Below, one piece after another: positions 8,005-16,981 of a stretch of 64,000 nucleotides of DNA (positions are counted from its first letter, which is position 1; each line of letters begins with the position of its first letter). Source of the stretch: Streptococcus sp. oral taxon 058 str. F0407 (lineage in GTDB: Bacteria; Bacillota; Bacilli; Lactobacillales; Streptococcaceae); contig NZ_JH378887.1 of assembly GCF_000235485.1 (NCBI RefSeq), positions 255,215-319,214 of the forward strand, in the 5' to 3' direction. A program made the translations under genes and the position numbers. The notes below the pieces were generated by a model that saw only the letters and a program-made list of their open reading frames with translations, searched no databases and was not told where the DNA came from.

Positions 8005-8754
8005 ATGAAATCGTATCAAGATATAAATAAAGAAACTATTGATAGATGGGTTGAAGAAGGTTGGGAATGGGGGAAACCAACTTCGCATGATGAATATATC
8101 AGTGCAAAAAATGGAGAATGGAAAGTTTTTCTTACTCCGACTGTTTCAGTTCCACATGAGTGGCTTGGAGATATAAAAGGAAAGAAAATCTTAGGTTTAG
8201 CATCAGGCGGTGGACAGCAAATGCCTATATTTAATGCGTTAGGGGCAGACTGTACTGTTCTTGATTATTCTTCAAAGCAAATAGAAAGCGAATTTTTAAT
8301 TGCTGAAAGAGAAAGTTATAATATTAACGCTATTGAAGGCGATATGACAAAAACTTTGCCTTTTGAAAATGAAAGTTTTGATATAGTATTTCATCCGGTT
8401 TCCAACTGTTATGTTGAAGATGTGCAACATGTTTTTAATGAAGCATATAGAGTTCTGAAAAAGGATGGAATTTTTCTGGCAGGATTAAACAACGAGATAA
8501 ATTACATTGTAGATAATGAAGAAAAAGAAATTATTTGGAAAATGCCTTTTAATCCATTAAAAGATAAAGCAGCCAAAGATTTTATGATAAAAGAAAATGC
8601 TGGCATGCAATTCTCTCACAATATGACAGAGCAAATAGGTGGACAGTTAAAGGCAGGGTTCACTCTGCTTGACATGTATGAAGATACAAATGGTTTTGGT
8701 AGACTGCATGAACTGAATATTAAAACATATATTGCAACAAAGTCAGTTAAATGA
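8005..8754 (+). CDS. Class I SAM-dependent methyltransferase
   Basis: A 249-residue Rossmann-fold methyltransferase of the UbiE/Methyltransf_11 type. Motif I is ILGLASGGGQQ at about residues 62-72, motif II includes CTVLDYS, and the post-II segment is NAIEGDMTKTLPFENESFDIVF. The GxGxG loop reads LASGGGQQ. The acceptor is unknown; small molecules are most likely. The ATG has an AAAGGA site 11 bases upstream. It is the last gene of the accessory block and ends before the bidirectional terminator at 8834-8875. Confidence 0.85.
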   Translation: MKSYQDINKETIDRWVEEGWEWGKPTSHDEYISAKNGEWKVFLTPTVSVPHEWLGDIKGKKILGLASGGGQQMPIFNALGADCTVLDYSSKQIESEFLIAERESYNINAIEGDMTKTLPFENESFDIVFHPVSNCYVEDVQHVFNEAYRVLKKDGIFLAGLNNEINYIVDNEEKEIIWKMPFNPLKDKAAKDFMIKENAGMQFSHNMTEQIGGQLKAGFTLLDMYEDTNGFGRLHELNIKTYIATKSVK

Positions 8755-8833
8755 TAGAGTTAGATTATAGTAAAATTGATCGAAAATGAGTCAAGATTGA
8801 CCAGTACACACAAGAAAGTATCTCTAAACATAA

Positions 8834-8875
8834 AAAAATGTGAACGTTTCTTTTTGTTCACATTTCTTTTTTTAT
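8834..8875. terminator. Bidirectional rho-independent terminator
   Basis: AAATGTGAAC (8836-8845) pairs perfectly with GTTCACATTT (8856-8865) over a 10-base loop, flanked by A-rich sequence on the left and a T run on the right. It separates the methyltransferase gene from the convergent amino acid transporter operon. Confidence 0.9.
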
Positions 8876-9531
8876 TCTGCGGCTTGTTGCCAGCGTTTGG
8901 CAAGCATACGGGATAGACTTGAAATTGCTAGGTTAAAGCTGAAGTAGATGAGAGCGATCAGGATATAAAGGCTGAAGACCTGCTCTGGTTCGAAATAGCG
9001 GCCCATGAGGATTTGGCTGGCTCCAAAGAGTTCTTGTAGGGCGATAACAGAGTAGAGAAGACTGGTATCCTTAATCACGGTCACAAACTGAGAAATGATA
9101 GCTGGCAACATTTTACGAATAGCTTGTGGAAGAATGATATGGTAGAGGATTTGCGCAGAGGTAAATCCTTGAGACATTCCTGCTTCGTATTGTCCCTTTT
9201 CTACAGCATTGAGGCCACCTCGGATAATCTCAGCCAAGGCTGCTGATGTAAAGAGGGTGAAGGCGGTAATGCCAGCTGGTGTCGACTTCATCTTGAAAAC
9301 CAAAAAGATAGTGAAAATCCAAAGAAGGTTGGGAACATTACGCACAAATTCGATGTAAATGCTGGAGATGATTCGCAAGATAGGATTCTTTCCATTTCTC
9401 ATGACAGCAAGTACAGTCCCGATAAGGGTAGAGAGGACGATGGCAATCAGAGAAATGTAGAGGGTCAAGCCGAATCCTTTAAAGATAAAGACTAGGTTAT
9501 CTGGGATCAAAACTTCTAAAATAGATTCCAT
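8872..9531 (-). CDS. Polar amino acid ABC transporter permease (second)
   Basis: A 219-residue membrane protein of the HisM/GlnP permease type, with about five membrane helices. The EAA loop that contacts the ATPase reads EAGMSQGFTSAQILYHIILP. It is the last gene of a four-gene operon transcribed leftwards (ATPase, binding protein, permease, permease) and forms a heterodimeric channel with the neighbouring permease nine bases upstream. Substrate most likely a polar amino acid (glutamine, glutamate or arginine class). From memory, the same operon precedes recJ in S. pneumoniae. Confidence 0.9.
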   Translation of the reverse strand: MESILEVLIPDNLVFIFKGFGLTLYISLIAIVLSTLIGTVLAVMRNGKNPILRIISSIYIEFVRNVPNLLWIFTIFLVFKMKSTPAGITAFTLFTSAALAEIIRGGLNAVEKGQYEAGMSQGFTSAQILYHIILPQAIRKMLPAIISQFVTVIKDTSLLYSVIALQELFGASQILMGRYFEPEQVFSLYILIALIYFSFNLAISSLSRMLAKRWQQAAE

Positions 9532-9540
9532 AGTAACCTC

Positions 9541-10218
9541 CTAAAGTGAATAGGCTTTTTTGTTGGCTTGCTCCATCTTGCGACCAAATTGGGCGACAGG
9601 GAAGCAAAGGGCAAAGTAGAGTAGAGCAGCACCTAGAAAGGCTGGGATGTAGTTTCCGTTGAGAGCTGACCAAGACTTGGTCACGAACATCAAGTCCACT
9701 CCAGAGATGATAGCAACAGTTGAAGTATTCTTGATAAGGTTAACGATTTGGTTGGTCAAAGGAGGAAGGATGATACGGATGGCCTGAGGCAAAATAATCA
9801 AGCGCATGGCACTGATATAGGTGAAACCTTGCGACAAGGCGGCCTCCATCTGACCGCTAGGAATAGACTGAATACCTGAGCGAATAACCTCAGCGATATA
9901 AGCACCGTGATAGAGTCCGACGCAGAGAACAGCTGTCCAATAAATCGGAATCATGATGGTATGGTCACTGATAAGAGGTAGACCATAAAAAACGATAACA
10001 AACTGCACCAGGAGGGGAGTGTTTTGGTAAAATTCGACAAAGATACGAGCCAAAATACGCAAGAATGGGCGTTTACTAGTTGACATGGCCCCAAAGAAGA
10101 TGCCCAAAACCATGGCGAGGATAAAGGATCCAATTGCTAGGGCAATAGTGAAGAGGAAACCATTGAAAAATTGTCCAAAATCCTGAAAATAGGCTGTCCA
10201 AGATGATAAATCTGTCAT
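9541..10218 (-). CDS. Polar amino acid ABC transporter permease (first)
   Basis: A 225-residue permease of the HisQ/GlnP type with about five membrane helices. Its EAA loop reads EAALSQGFTYISAMRLIILP, matching the pattern in the partner permease. GGAGG lies 7 bases before the ATG. It is the third gene of the operon, following the substrate-binding protein by 12 bases. The two permeases would share the single ATPase encoded first in the operon. Confidence 0.9.
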   Translation of the reverse strand: MTDLSSWTAYFQDFGQFFNGFLFTIALAIGSFILAMVLGIFFGAMSTSKRPFLRILARIFVEFYQNTPLLVQFVIVFYGLPLISDHTIMIPIYWTAVLCVGLYHGAYIAEVIRSGIQSIPSGQMEAALSQGFTYISAMRLIILPQAIRIILPPLTNQIVNLIKNTSTVAIISGVDLMFVTKSWSALNGNYIPAFLGAALLYFALCFPVAQFGRKMEQANKKAYSL

Positions 10219-10230
10219 GGGGTGTCCTCC

Positions 10231-11025
10231 TTAATCTGCAGTATGGCTAGATGGTTTGAGCTTGTAATGGTCATAAAGTTTCTGCAAACTACCATCCTTG
10301 CTCCATTTGGTGACCAAGTTATCAAGATAGTCGTTGAGTTCAGTGTTTGATTTTTTGGTAACAATACCGTAGTCTGATGGCTTAAAACTATCATCTAGCA
10401 GTTCTGTTCGTTTACTGGTGTAGCCAGACAGAATAGAGCGATCCACGGAAAAGGCATCAATACGGTGAGCGTGAAGGGAAGTAATCAATTCTGGGTAGGA
10501 ACCAAGTTCTACAAACTTAAATGTCAGACCTTTCTTTTTACCTAGTTCGGTAATCAAACGTTGGGTGATAGAGCCTTGAGCAACTCCGATGGTTTTGCCA
10601 TTTAGGTCTTCAATGCTTTTGATGTTGGCAGATTTATTGACCAAAAAGCCAGAAGCATCCGTGTAGTAGGGACTGGTGAAGTTGTAGAGTTTTTTACGTT
10701 CTTCTGTGATGGTAAAGGTCGCGATATCCAAATCGACTTGTTCATTGTCAAGAAGGGGGCCGCGAGTTTGTGCTGTAACAGGCACATAGCGAACCTTGAC
10801 CTTGAGCTCATCCGCGATCATCTTGGCAAGGTCCGTTTCGATACCAGAATAAGTCCCTGTCTTGGGATCCTTGTAACCGAAATTGGGAACGTCTTGTTTC
10901 ACACCGACAACTAGTTCGCCTCTCTTCTGAATATCTGCGACACTGGTGTCTGCTTGAACTGGCTTAGCTAGGGTAAGGCTGAAAAGGCTAATCAATAATG
11001 CTGATAAAAAGAGTTTCTTTTTCAT
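10231..11025 (-). CDS. Secreted amino acid-binding protein of ABC importer
   Basis: A 264-residue periplasmic-binding-protein-like subunit (SBP_bac_3 family). The N-terminus is a signal peptide, with a charged MKKK, a hydrophobic core and a probable cleavage after VQA near residue 25. There is no lipobox cysteine, unusual for a Gram-positive binding protein, so surface retention must rely on something else such as the permease. The two lobes are typical, with GIETDLAKMIADEL and TITEERKKLYNFTSPYY, the family signature around residues 107-123. AAGGAGG precedes the ATG. It lies 11 bases from the ATPase gene. Confidence 0.88.
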   Translation of the reverse strand: MKKKLFLSALLISLFSLTLAKPVQADTSVADIQKRGELVVGVKQDVPNFGYKDPKTGTYSGIETDLAKMIADELKVKVRYVPVTAQTRGPLLDNEQVDLDIATFTITEERKKLYNFTSPYYTDASGFLVNKSANIKSIEDLNGKTIGVAQGSITQRLITELGKKKGLTFKFVELGSYPELITSLHAHRIDAFSVDRSILSGYTSKRTELLDDSFKPSDYGIVTKKSNTELNDYLDNLVTKWSKDGSLQKLYDHYKLKPSSHTAD

Positions 11026-11036
11026 AGGCGACCTCC

Positions 11037-11795
11037 TTATTTGACTTTGTCACTTTCGTGGTTGATAATTTTGCTGAGGAATTGTTGGGCACGAGGTTCG
11101 CTTGGATTGTCAAAAAAGTCATCGACATCTGTCGTATCTACTAAAACCTCTCCGTCGGCCATAAAGATAATGCGGTCCGCAACCTCTCGAGCAAAGCCCA
11201 TTTCGTGGGTAACGATGATCATGTTCATTCCGTCATGAGCCAGTTTTTGCATAACTGCTAGAACATCACCGATGGTTTCAGGGTCGAGGGCAGATGTTGG
11301 TTCATCAAAGAGGAGGAGTTCGGGATGCATGGCAAGACCACGAGCGATGGCAATCCGTTGTTTTTGTCCACCAGATAGCATGGCTGGGTAAGAATCTTTT
11401 TTGTCCCACATATTTACAAATTCCAGATATTTTTGGGCTGTTTTTTCAGCTTCTTTTTTATCAATTCCTAGAACTTTTATGGGCGCTAGTGTTACATTTT
11501 CTAACACTGTTTTATGTGGATAAAGGTTAAAATGCTGGAAAACCATGCCGACTTCCTTGCGAAGAGGCACTAAATCTTTCTGGCTGGCACCTGCTACTTG
11601 GTGTCCATTGACCAAGAGACTGCCTTGGTCGACAGCTTCTAAACCATTGATAGTACGAATGAGAGTAGACTTACCAGAGCCTGAAGGTCCAAGCAGGACA
11701 ACGACTTGCCCTTTTTCAAAACGGAGATTGATGTCGCGGAGTGCGTGGTAGTCTCCGTAATATTTTTCGACGTGTTTAAATTCGACTAAAGCCAT
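11037..11795 (-). CDS. Polar amino acid ABC transporter ATP-binding protein
   Basis: A 252-residue GlnQ/HisP-type ATPase: Walker A GPSGSGKST, signature LSGGQKQR, Walker B LLLFDEPTSALDPE and switch His in VTHEM. It is the first gene of the leftward operon and energises uptake by the two permeases. AAAGGAG precedes the ATG by 7 bases. The operon promoter is TTGACA/TAAAAT at 11830-11858, divergent from recJ. Confidence 0.92.
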   Translation of the reverse strand: MALVEFKHVEKYYGDYHALRDINLRFEKGQVVVLLGPSGSGKSTLIRTINGLEAVDQGSLLVNGHQVAGASQKDLVPLRKEVGMVFQHFNLYPHKTVLENVTLAPIKVLGIDKKEAEKTAQKYLEFVNMWDKKDSYPAMLSGGQKQRIAIARGLAMHPELLLFDEPTSALDPETIGDVLAVMQKLAHDGMNMIIVTHEMGFAREVADRIIFMADGEVLVDTTDVDDFFDNPSEPRAQQFLSKIINHESDKVK

Positions 11796-11829
11796 AAGGA
11801 ATCTCCTTTGTGTTAGATTTTATAACATG

Positions 11830-11858
11830 ATTTTACAACAAAAGAATGTTCTTGTCAA
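11830..11858 (-). promoter_or_regulatory. Promoter of the amino acid ABC operon
   Basis: On the minus strand TTGACA (11858-11853) is followed at 17 bases by TAAAAT (11835-11830), a near-consensus sigma-A promoter with a start expected near 11823. A copy of the motif TTTTATAACAT lies over that start at 11818-11828 and its exact reverse complement is at 11884-11894. Confidence 0.7.
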
Positions 11859-11926
11859 ATCATATCTGAAAAAATTCACTAAAATGTTATAAAAAAGCAA
11901 TCTGGATAGAGAAAATGACTAAATCA

Positions 11927-11935
11927 TGTTATAAT
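11927..11935 (+). promoter_or_regulatory. Extended -10 promoter of recJ
   Basis: TGTTATAAT (TGn plus TATAAT at 11930-11935) lies 36 bases before the chosen TTG start of recJ. Transcription would begin near 11942. An upstream ATG at 11915 overlaps this promoter, so it cannot start the protein. Confidence 0.65.
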
Positions 11936-11971
11936 GAAACGATAGAATTCTTAGAAAGAGTGGATGTTTTT

Positions 11972-14194
11972 TTGATAACTCCTACTTATGAATGGCAGTT
12001 TGCGCCGCAGGTTGAAGATGCGGATTTTACAAAGATAGCCAAGAAGGCTGGACTGGGTCCCGAGGTGGCTCGGTTATTATTTGAAAGAGGGATTCAGGAT
12101 GAGAAAAGTCTGAAGAAGTTTTTAGAACCTTCCTTGGAGGACTTGCATGACCCCTACTTGCTCCATGATATGGATAAGGCAGTGGAACGGATTCGCCAGG
12201 CCATTGAAGAAGGGGAGAATATCCTCGTTTATGGTGATTATGATGCGGATGGTATGACTTCGGCTTCGATTATTAAGGAAAGTTTGGAACAACTTGGTGC
12301 CGAGTGTCGTGTTTATCTTCCAAATCGTTTTACCGATGGCTATGGTCCCAATGCCAGTGTTTATAAATACTTTATCGAGCAAGAGGGGATTTCCTTGATT
12401 GTGACGGTGGACAATGGGGTTGCTGGTCACGAAGCTATAGAACTGGCTCAGTCTATGGGAGTGGATGTCATTGTGACCGACCATCATTCCATGCCTGAAA
12501 CCCTGCCAGATGCTTATGCGATTGTCCATCCTGAGCATCCGGATGCGGACTATCCTTTCAAATATCTAGCTGGTTGCGGAGTGGCTTTCAAGCTGGCTTG
12601 CGCCCTTTTAGAAGAAGTGCAAGTGGAACTACTGGATTTGGTTGCTATCGGAACTATTGCCGATATGGTGAGCTTGACGGATGAGAACCGTATCTTGCTT
12701 CAATATGGTCTGGAAATGTTGGGGCATACTCAGCGCATCGGTCTGCAAGAAATGCTGGATATGGCTGGGATTGCTGCTAATGAAGTGACAGAAGAAACGG
12801 TTGGTTTCCAGCTTGCCCCTCGTTTAAATGCCTTAGGCCGCTTGGATGATCCCAACCCTGCCATTGATTTGCTGACTGGATTTGATGATGAGGAAGCTCA
12901 CGAGATTGCTCTTATGATTCACCAGAAAAACGAAGAGCGCAAGGAAATCGTCCAGTCAATCTATGAAGAAGCCAAGACCATGGTGGATCCTGCGAGGAAG
13001 GTCCAGGTCTTGGCCAAGGAAGGCTGGAATCCTGGGGTTCTAGGAATCGTGGCTGGTCGTTTGTTGGAAGAACTGGGGCAGACAGTCATCGTTCTTAATA
13101 TAGAAGACGGTCGTGCCAAGGGTAGTGCTCGTAGTGTGGAAGCGGTCGATATTTTTGAAGCCTTGGATCCCCATCGGGACCTCTTCATCGCCTTTGGAGG
13201 CCATGCTGGAGCGGCGGGTATGACGCTAGAAATGGAGAAACTCTCAGATTTATCTCAGGTCTTGGAAGACTATGTCCGTGAAAAAGGCGCAGATGCTAGT
13301 GGTAAGAACAAGTTAAATCTAGATGAAGAGTTGGATTTGGAGACACTTAGCTTAGAAACGGTCAAAAACTTTGAACGTTTGGCTCCTTTTGGAATGGACA
13401 ATCAGAAGCCTGTTTTTTATATCAGGGATTTCAATGTCGAGAGCGCTCGCAGTATGGGAGCAGGCAATGCCCACCTCAAGTTAAAAATTTCAAAGGGTGA
13501 AGCGAGTTTTGAAGTGGTGGCTTTCGGACAAGGTAGATGGGCGACGGAGTTTGCTCAAACCAAGAATCTAGAGTTGGCAGTCACCTTGTCTGTCAATCAA
13601 TGGAATGGCCAAACTGCCCTCCAGTTGATGATGGTGGATGCGCGTGTGGAAGGTGTTCAACTCTTTAACATTCGTGGGAAGAATGCAGCCTTGCCAGAAG
13701 GTGTTCCAGTCTTGGACTTTTCTGGAGAATTGCCAGAATTAGCGACCAGTGATGCTGTGGTTGTGAAAACCATTCCTGAGGATATTACCTTGCTGAAGAC
13801 CATTTTTCAGGAGCAACATTTCTCAGCTGTCTATTTCAAAAATGATATTGACAAGGCCTACTATCTAACAGGTTACGGGACAAGGGAACAGTTTGCCAAA
13901 TTGTACAAGACCATTTATCAGTTCCCAGAGTTTGATATTCGCTATAAGCTGAAGGATTTGGCGGCTTATCTCAATATCCAACAAATCTTGCTGGTCAAGA
14001 TGATTCAAGTCTTTGAGGAACTGGGCTTTGTAACGATCAAAGATGGTGTTATGACGGTGAATAAAGAAGCGCCGAAGCGGGAGATCGGAGAAAGTCAGAT
14101 TTACCAAAATCTCAAACAAACCGTTAAAGACCAAGAAATCATGGCGCTGGGTACGGTGCAGGAAATGTATGATTTCTTAATGGCAGAAAACTAG
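11972..14194 (+). CDS. recJ: Single-stranded-DNA exonuclease RecJ
   Basis: A 740-residue RecJ, a 5'-3' single-strand DNA exonuclease used in recombination and mismatch or base-excision repair. Motifs run in order: DYDADG (motif I), VTDHHSMPE (DHH, motif III), the NALGRLDDP core segment, and GGHAGAAGMT of the DHHA1 domain, then an OB domain and a C-terminal extension usual in Firmicutes. I start at TTG 11972 (M-I-T-P-T-Y-E-W), since the longer frame to ATG 11915 runs over the promoter; an AGAAAGAG site precedes it. A GTG at 11960 is a second possibility. A terminator follows at 14204-14229. Confidence 0.95.
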   Translation: MITPTYEWQFAPQVEDADFTKIAKKAGLGPEVARLLFERGIQDEKSLKKFLEPSLEDLHDPYLLHDMDKAVERIRQAIEEGENILVYGDYDADGMTSASIIKESLEQLGAECRVYLPNRFTDGYGPNASVYKYFIEQEGISLIVTVDNGVAGHEAIELAQSMGVDVIVTDHHSMPETLPDAYAIVHPEHPDADYPFKYLAGCGVAFKLACALLEEVQVELLDLVAIGTIADMVSLTDENRILLQYGLEMLGHTQRIGLQEMLDMAGIAANEVTEETVGFQLAPRLNALGRLDDPNPAIDLLTGFDDEEAHEIALMIHQKNEERKEIVQSIYEEAKTMVDPARKVQVLAKEGWNPGVLGIVAGRLLEELGQTVIVLNIEDGRAKGSARSVEAVDIFEALDPHRDLFIAFGGHAGAAGMTLEMEKLSDLSQVLEDYVREKGADASGKNKLNLDEELDLETLSLETVKNFERLAPFGMDNQKPVFYIRDFNVESARSMGAGNAHLKLKISKGEASFEVVAFGQGRWATEFAQTKNLELAVTLSVNQWNGQTALQLMMVDARVEGVQLFNIRGKNAALPEGVPVLDFSGELPELATSDAVVVKTIPEDITLLKTIFQEQHFSAVYFKNDIDKAYYLTGYGTREQFAKLYKTIYQFPEFDIRYKLKDLAAYLNIQQILLVKMIQVFEELGFVTIKDGVMTVNKEAPKREIGESQIYQNLKQTVKDQEIMALGTVQEMYDFLMAEN

Positions 14195-14203
14195 AAGATA
14201 GGA

Positions 14204-14229
14204 AAGAGTTGGGCAACCAGCTCTTTTTT
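14204..14229 (+). terminator. Terminator after recJ
   Basis: AAGAGTTGG and CCAGCTCTT pair (one wobble) around the loop GCAA and are followed by TTTTTT. Confidence 0.85.
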
Positions 14230-14265
14230 GAAAACAAATCTTCATTTTGAAAATCATCAAAAAAA

Positions 14266-14274
14266 TGGTATAAT
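14266..14274 (+). promoter_or_regulatory. Extended -10 promoter of rnjB
   Basis: TGGTATAAT, an exact extended -10 box, lies about 94 bases before the rnjB ATG. The transcript would carry a leader of about 85 bases containing a possible AAAGTTTTAGAACTTTT hairpin at 14294-14310. Confidence 0.6.
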
Positions 14275-14367
14275 GGTAGGAAAAGATTCGGCTGAAAGTT
14301 TTAGAACTTTTAGAATAAGAGGGTAAATCCACCCTATAATCAAGATAAATTAAGTTTCGGAGGAAAA

Positions 14368-16029
14368 ATGAGTAATATCAGTTTAACAACACTAGGTGGT
14401 GTGCGTGAAAACGGGAAAAATATGTACATTGCTGAAATCGATGGATCTATTTTTGTTTTGGATGCGGGACTTAAATACCCTGAAAATGAACAACTTGGGG
14501 TTGACGTCGTCATTCCAAATATGGAATACCTTTTTGAAAATAGTGATCGTATCGCTGGGGTCTTCTTGACCCACGGACATGCGGATGCCATTGGAGCTCT
14601 GCCTTACCTTTTGGCAGAAGCTAAGGTGCCTGTGTTTGGCTCTGAGTTGACCATCGAGTTGGCAAAACTCTTTGTCAAAGGAAATGATGCTGTTAAGAAA
14701 TTCAATGACTTCCATGTGATTGATGAGAATACGGAGATTGACTTTGGAGGAACTGAGGTTTCCTTCTTCCGTACAACTCACTCCATCCCAGAAAGTTTGG
14801 GAGTCGTCTTGAAAACTCCAAAAGGTAGCATCGTTTACACAGGTGACTTCAAGTTTGATCAGACGGCTAGTAAATCCTATGCGACGGATTTTGGCCGTTT
14901 GGCAGAAATTGGTCGTGATGGTGTCTTGGCGCTCCTCAGTGATTCTGCGAATGCAGACAGCAATATCCAGGTAGCGAGTGAGAGTGAAGTTGGGGATGAA
15001 ATTACCCAGACCATTGCGGACTGGGAAGGTCGTATTATCGTTGCAGCAGTTGCCAGCAACCTTTCTCGTATCCAGCAGGTTTTTGATGCTGCTGCGGATA
15101 CAGGTCGTCGAGTTGTTTTGACGGGATTTGATGTTGAAAATATCGTCCGCACAGCGATTCGTCTTAAAAAATTGTCTCTAGCCAACGAAAGTCTCTTGAT
15201 CAAACCCAAAGAAATGTCTCGTTTTGAAGACCATGAGTTGATTATTCTTGAGACAGGTCGTATGGGTGAGCCTATCAATGGACTTCGCAAGATGTCCATC
15301 GGTCGTCACCGTTATGTGGAAATCAAGGATGGGGACTTGGTTTATATCGTAACGACTCCATCTATCGCTAAAGAAGCCGTCATGGCGCGTGTGGAAAATA
15401 TGATCTATCAAGCTGGTGGTGTGGTAAAACTCATTACCCAAAGCTTGCGAGTATCTGGGCACGGGAATGCGCGTGATTTGCAGTTAATGATTAATCTCTT
15501 GCAACCCAAGTATCTCTTCCCAATCCAAGGGGAGTACCGTGAATTGGATGCTCATGCCAAGGCTGCCATGGCAGTTGGGATGTTGCCAGAGCGTATTTTT
15601 ATCCCTAAAAAGGGAACAACCATGTCCTACGAACAAGGGGATTTTGTTCCAGCTGGAGCAGTTTCTGCAGGTGATGTCTTGATTGATGGAAATGCTATCG
15701 GAGATGTTGGAAATGTTGTCCTTCGTGACCGTAAAGTCTTGTCAGAGGATGGAATCTTTATCGTGGCTATCACTGTCAACCGTCGTGAGAAGAAAATTGT
15801 GGCTAAGGCTCGTGTCCATACGCGTGGATTTGTTTATCTCAAGAAGAGCCGTGATATTCTCCGTGAAAGCTCAGAATTGATTAACCAAACGGTAGAAGAA
15901 TATCTTCAAGGTGATGATTTTGACTGGGCAGATCTCAAAGGCAAGGTTCGTGATAATCTGACCAAGTACCTCTTTGATCAAACCAAGCGTCGCCCAGCAA
16001 TCTTGCCAGTCGTGATGGAAGCCAAATAA
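14368..16029 (+). CDS. rnjB: Ribonuclease J2
   Basis: A 553-residue metallo-beta-lactamase/beta-CASP ribonuclease. The active-site motif is LTHGHADAIGALPYL: the usual HxHxDH ends in Ala instead of His, the hallmark of RNase J2, which is a weakly active partner of RNase J1 in RNA processing and decay. The beta-CASP segment contains IVAAVASNLSRIQQVFDAA, and the C-terminal domain carries the J-type oligomerisation region. GGAGG lies 6 bases before the ATG. From memory the recJ-rnjB-estA order matches S. pneumoniae. A terminator follows directly. Confidence 0.93.
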   Translation: MSNISLTTLGGVRENGKNMYIAEIDGSIFVLDAGLKYPENEQLGVDVVIPNMEYLFENSDRIAGVFLTHGHADAIGALPYLLAEAKVPVFGSELTIELAKLFVKGNDAVKKFNDFHVIDENTEIDFGGTEVSFFRTTHSIPESLGVVLKTPKGSIVYTGDFKFDQTASKSYATDFGRLAEIGRDGVLALLSDSANADSNIQVASESEVGDEITQTIADWEGRIIVAAVASNLSRIQQVFDAAADTGRRVVLTGFDVENIVRTAIRLKKLSLANESLLIKPKEMSRFEDHELIILETGRMGEPINGLRKMSIGRHRYVEIKDGDLVYIVTTPSIAKEAVMARVENMIYQAGGVVKLITQSLRVSGHGNARDLQLMINLLQPKYLFPIQGEYRELDAHAKAAMAVGMLPERIFIPKKGTTMSYEQGDFVPAGAVSAGDVLIDGNAIGDVGNVVLRDRKVLSEDGIFIVAITVNRREKKIVAKARVHTRGFVYLKKSRDILRESSELINQTVEEYLQGDDFDWADLKGKVRDNLTKYLFDQTKRRPAILPVVMEAK

Positions 16030-16047
16030 TAAGCAGTATACCTACAG

Positions 16048-16072
16048 AAAAAGTCGAAATTCGGCTTTTTCT
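16048..16072 (+). terminator. Terminator after rnjB
   Basis: AAAAAGTCGA pairs with TCGGCTTTTT around a short AT loop; the stem's own T run serves as the tail. AT-rich symmetry may allow it to work in both directions. Confidence 0.8.
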
Positions 16073-16097
16073 TATAGAATAGTAAAAGGAGACAACC

Positions 16098-16877
16098 ATG
16101 GCAGTTATGAATATTGAGTATTACTCTGAAGTTTTGGATATGGAGTGGGGCGTTACCGTACTCTATCCAGATGCCAGTCGGGTAACTGAACCAGATTGTA
16201 AAGATATTCCTGTCCTTTATCTTTTGCACGGAATGTCCGGAAATCAGAATAGCTGGCTCAAGCGGACCAATGTCGAGCGATTGTTGCGAGGCACCAATCT
16301 CATTGTTATCATGCCCAATACTAGCAATGGCTGGTACACAGATACCCAGTATGGTTTTGACTACTTTACTGCTCTAGCAGAAGAACTCCCCCAAGTCATG
16401 AAACGTTTCTTCCCCAATATGACCAGCAAGCGAGAAAAGACCTTCATAGCAGGTCTCTCCATGGGTGGCTACGGTTCCTTCAAGCTGGCTCTCGCAACCA
16501 ATCGTTTTTCTCATGCGGCTAGTTTTTCTGGTGCACTCAGTTTCCAAGAATTTTCTCCTGAAAGTCAGGATTTGGGCTCTCTTGCCTACTGGCGAGGAGT
16601 CTTTGGAGAAATCAAAGATTGGACAGCTAGTCCTCATTCGCTTGAAAACATGGCCGCAAAATCCGATAAAAAGACCAAACTATGGGCTTGGTGTGGGGAG
16701 CAAGACTATCTCTACTCTGCCAATAATCTCGCAGTGAAAAACCTCAAAAAGCTTGGTTTTGAGGTGACCTATAGTCACAGTCCAGGTAAGCACGAGTGGT
16801 ACTACTGGGAAAAACAATTGGAACGTTTTTTAGCTACTCTACCAATTGACTTTGTCTTGGAAGAACGTTTATCTTAG
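16098..16877 (+). CDS. estA: EstA-type esterase (tributyrin esterase family)
   Basis: A 259-residue esterase of the esterase-D fold. The nucleophile elbow is GLSMGGYG with Ser121, HGMSGN near residue 44 forms the oxyanion side, and the acid and base are probably in GEQDYLY and GKHEWYYW. No signal peptide is present, so it acts inside the cell on short-chain esters. Streptococcal EstA was described as acting on acetylated sugars and short acyl esters. AAAGGAG precedes the ATG by 7 bases. It lies between rnjB and the metalloprotease gene. Confidence 0.88.
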   Translation: MAVMNIEYYSEVLDMEWGVTVLYPDASRVTEPDCKDIPVLYLLHGMSGNQNSWLKRTNVERLLRGTNLIVIMPNTSNGWYTDTQYGFDYFTALAEELPQVMKRFFPNMTSKREKTFIAGLSMGGYGSFKLALATNRFSHAASFSGALSFQEFSPESQDLGSLAYWRGVFGEIKDWTASPHSLENMAAKSDKKTKLWAWCGEQDYLYSANNLAVKNLKKLGFEVTYSHSPGKHEWYYWEKQLERFLATLPIDFVLEERLS

Positions 16878-16913
16878 TTTTAGGTTTCTTTCAGCTTTCT
16901 TCAGTAAAATAGA

Positions 16914-16963
16914 GAATCTATCTTGATCAAGGAGAATGTGATTTCAAGATAGGTTCTTATTTT
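16914..16963 (+). terminator. Long hairpin between estA and metalloprotease gene
   Basis: AGAATCTATCTTGA (16914-16927) pairs with TCAAGATAGGTTCT (16945-16958), 13 Watson-Crick pairs plus one wobble, around a 17-base loop that contains AAGGAG. A short T-rich tail TATTTTTATG follows. Probably the estA terminator, though the next gene's ribosome site is only about 10 bases on, so a regulatory role is possible. Confidence 0.6.
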
Positions 16964-16981
16964 TATGAAAGGTGGGACGTC

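Noticed and set aside
11915-11971. Earlier ATG for recJ
   Set aside because: It lies before and across the TGTTATAAT promoter, so the transcript would not contain it.
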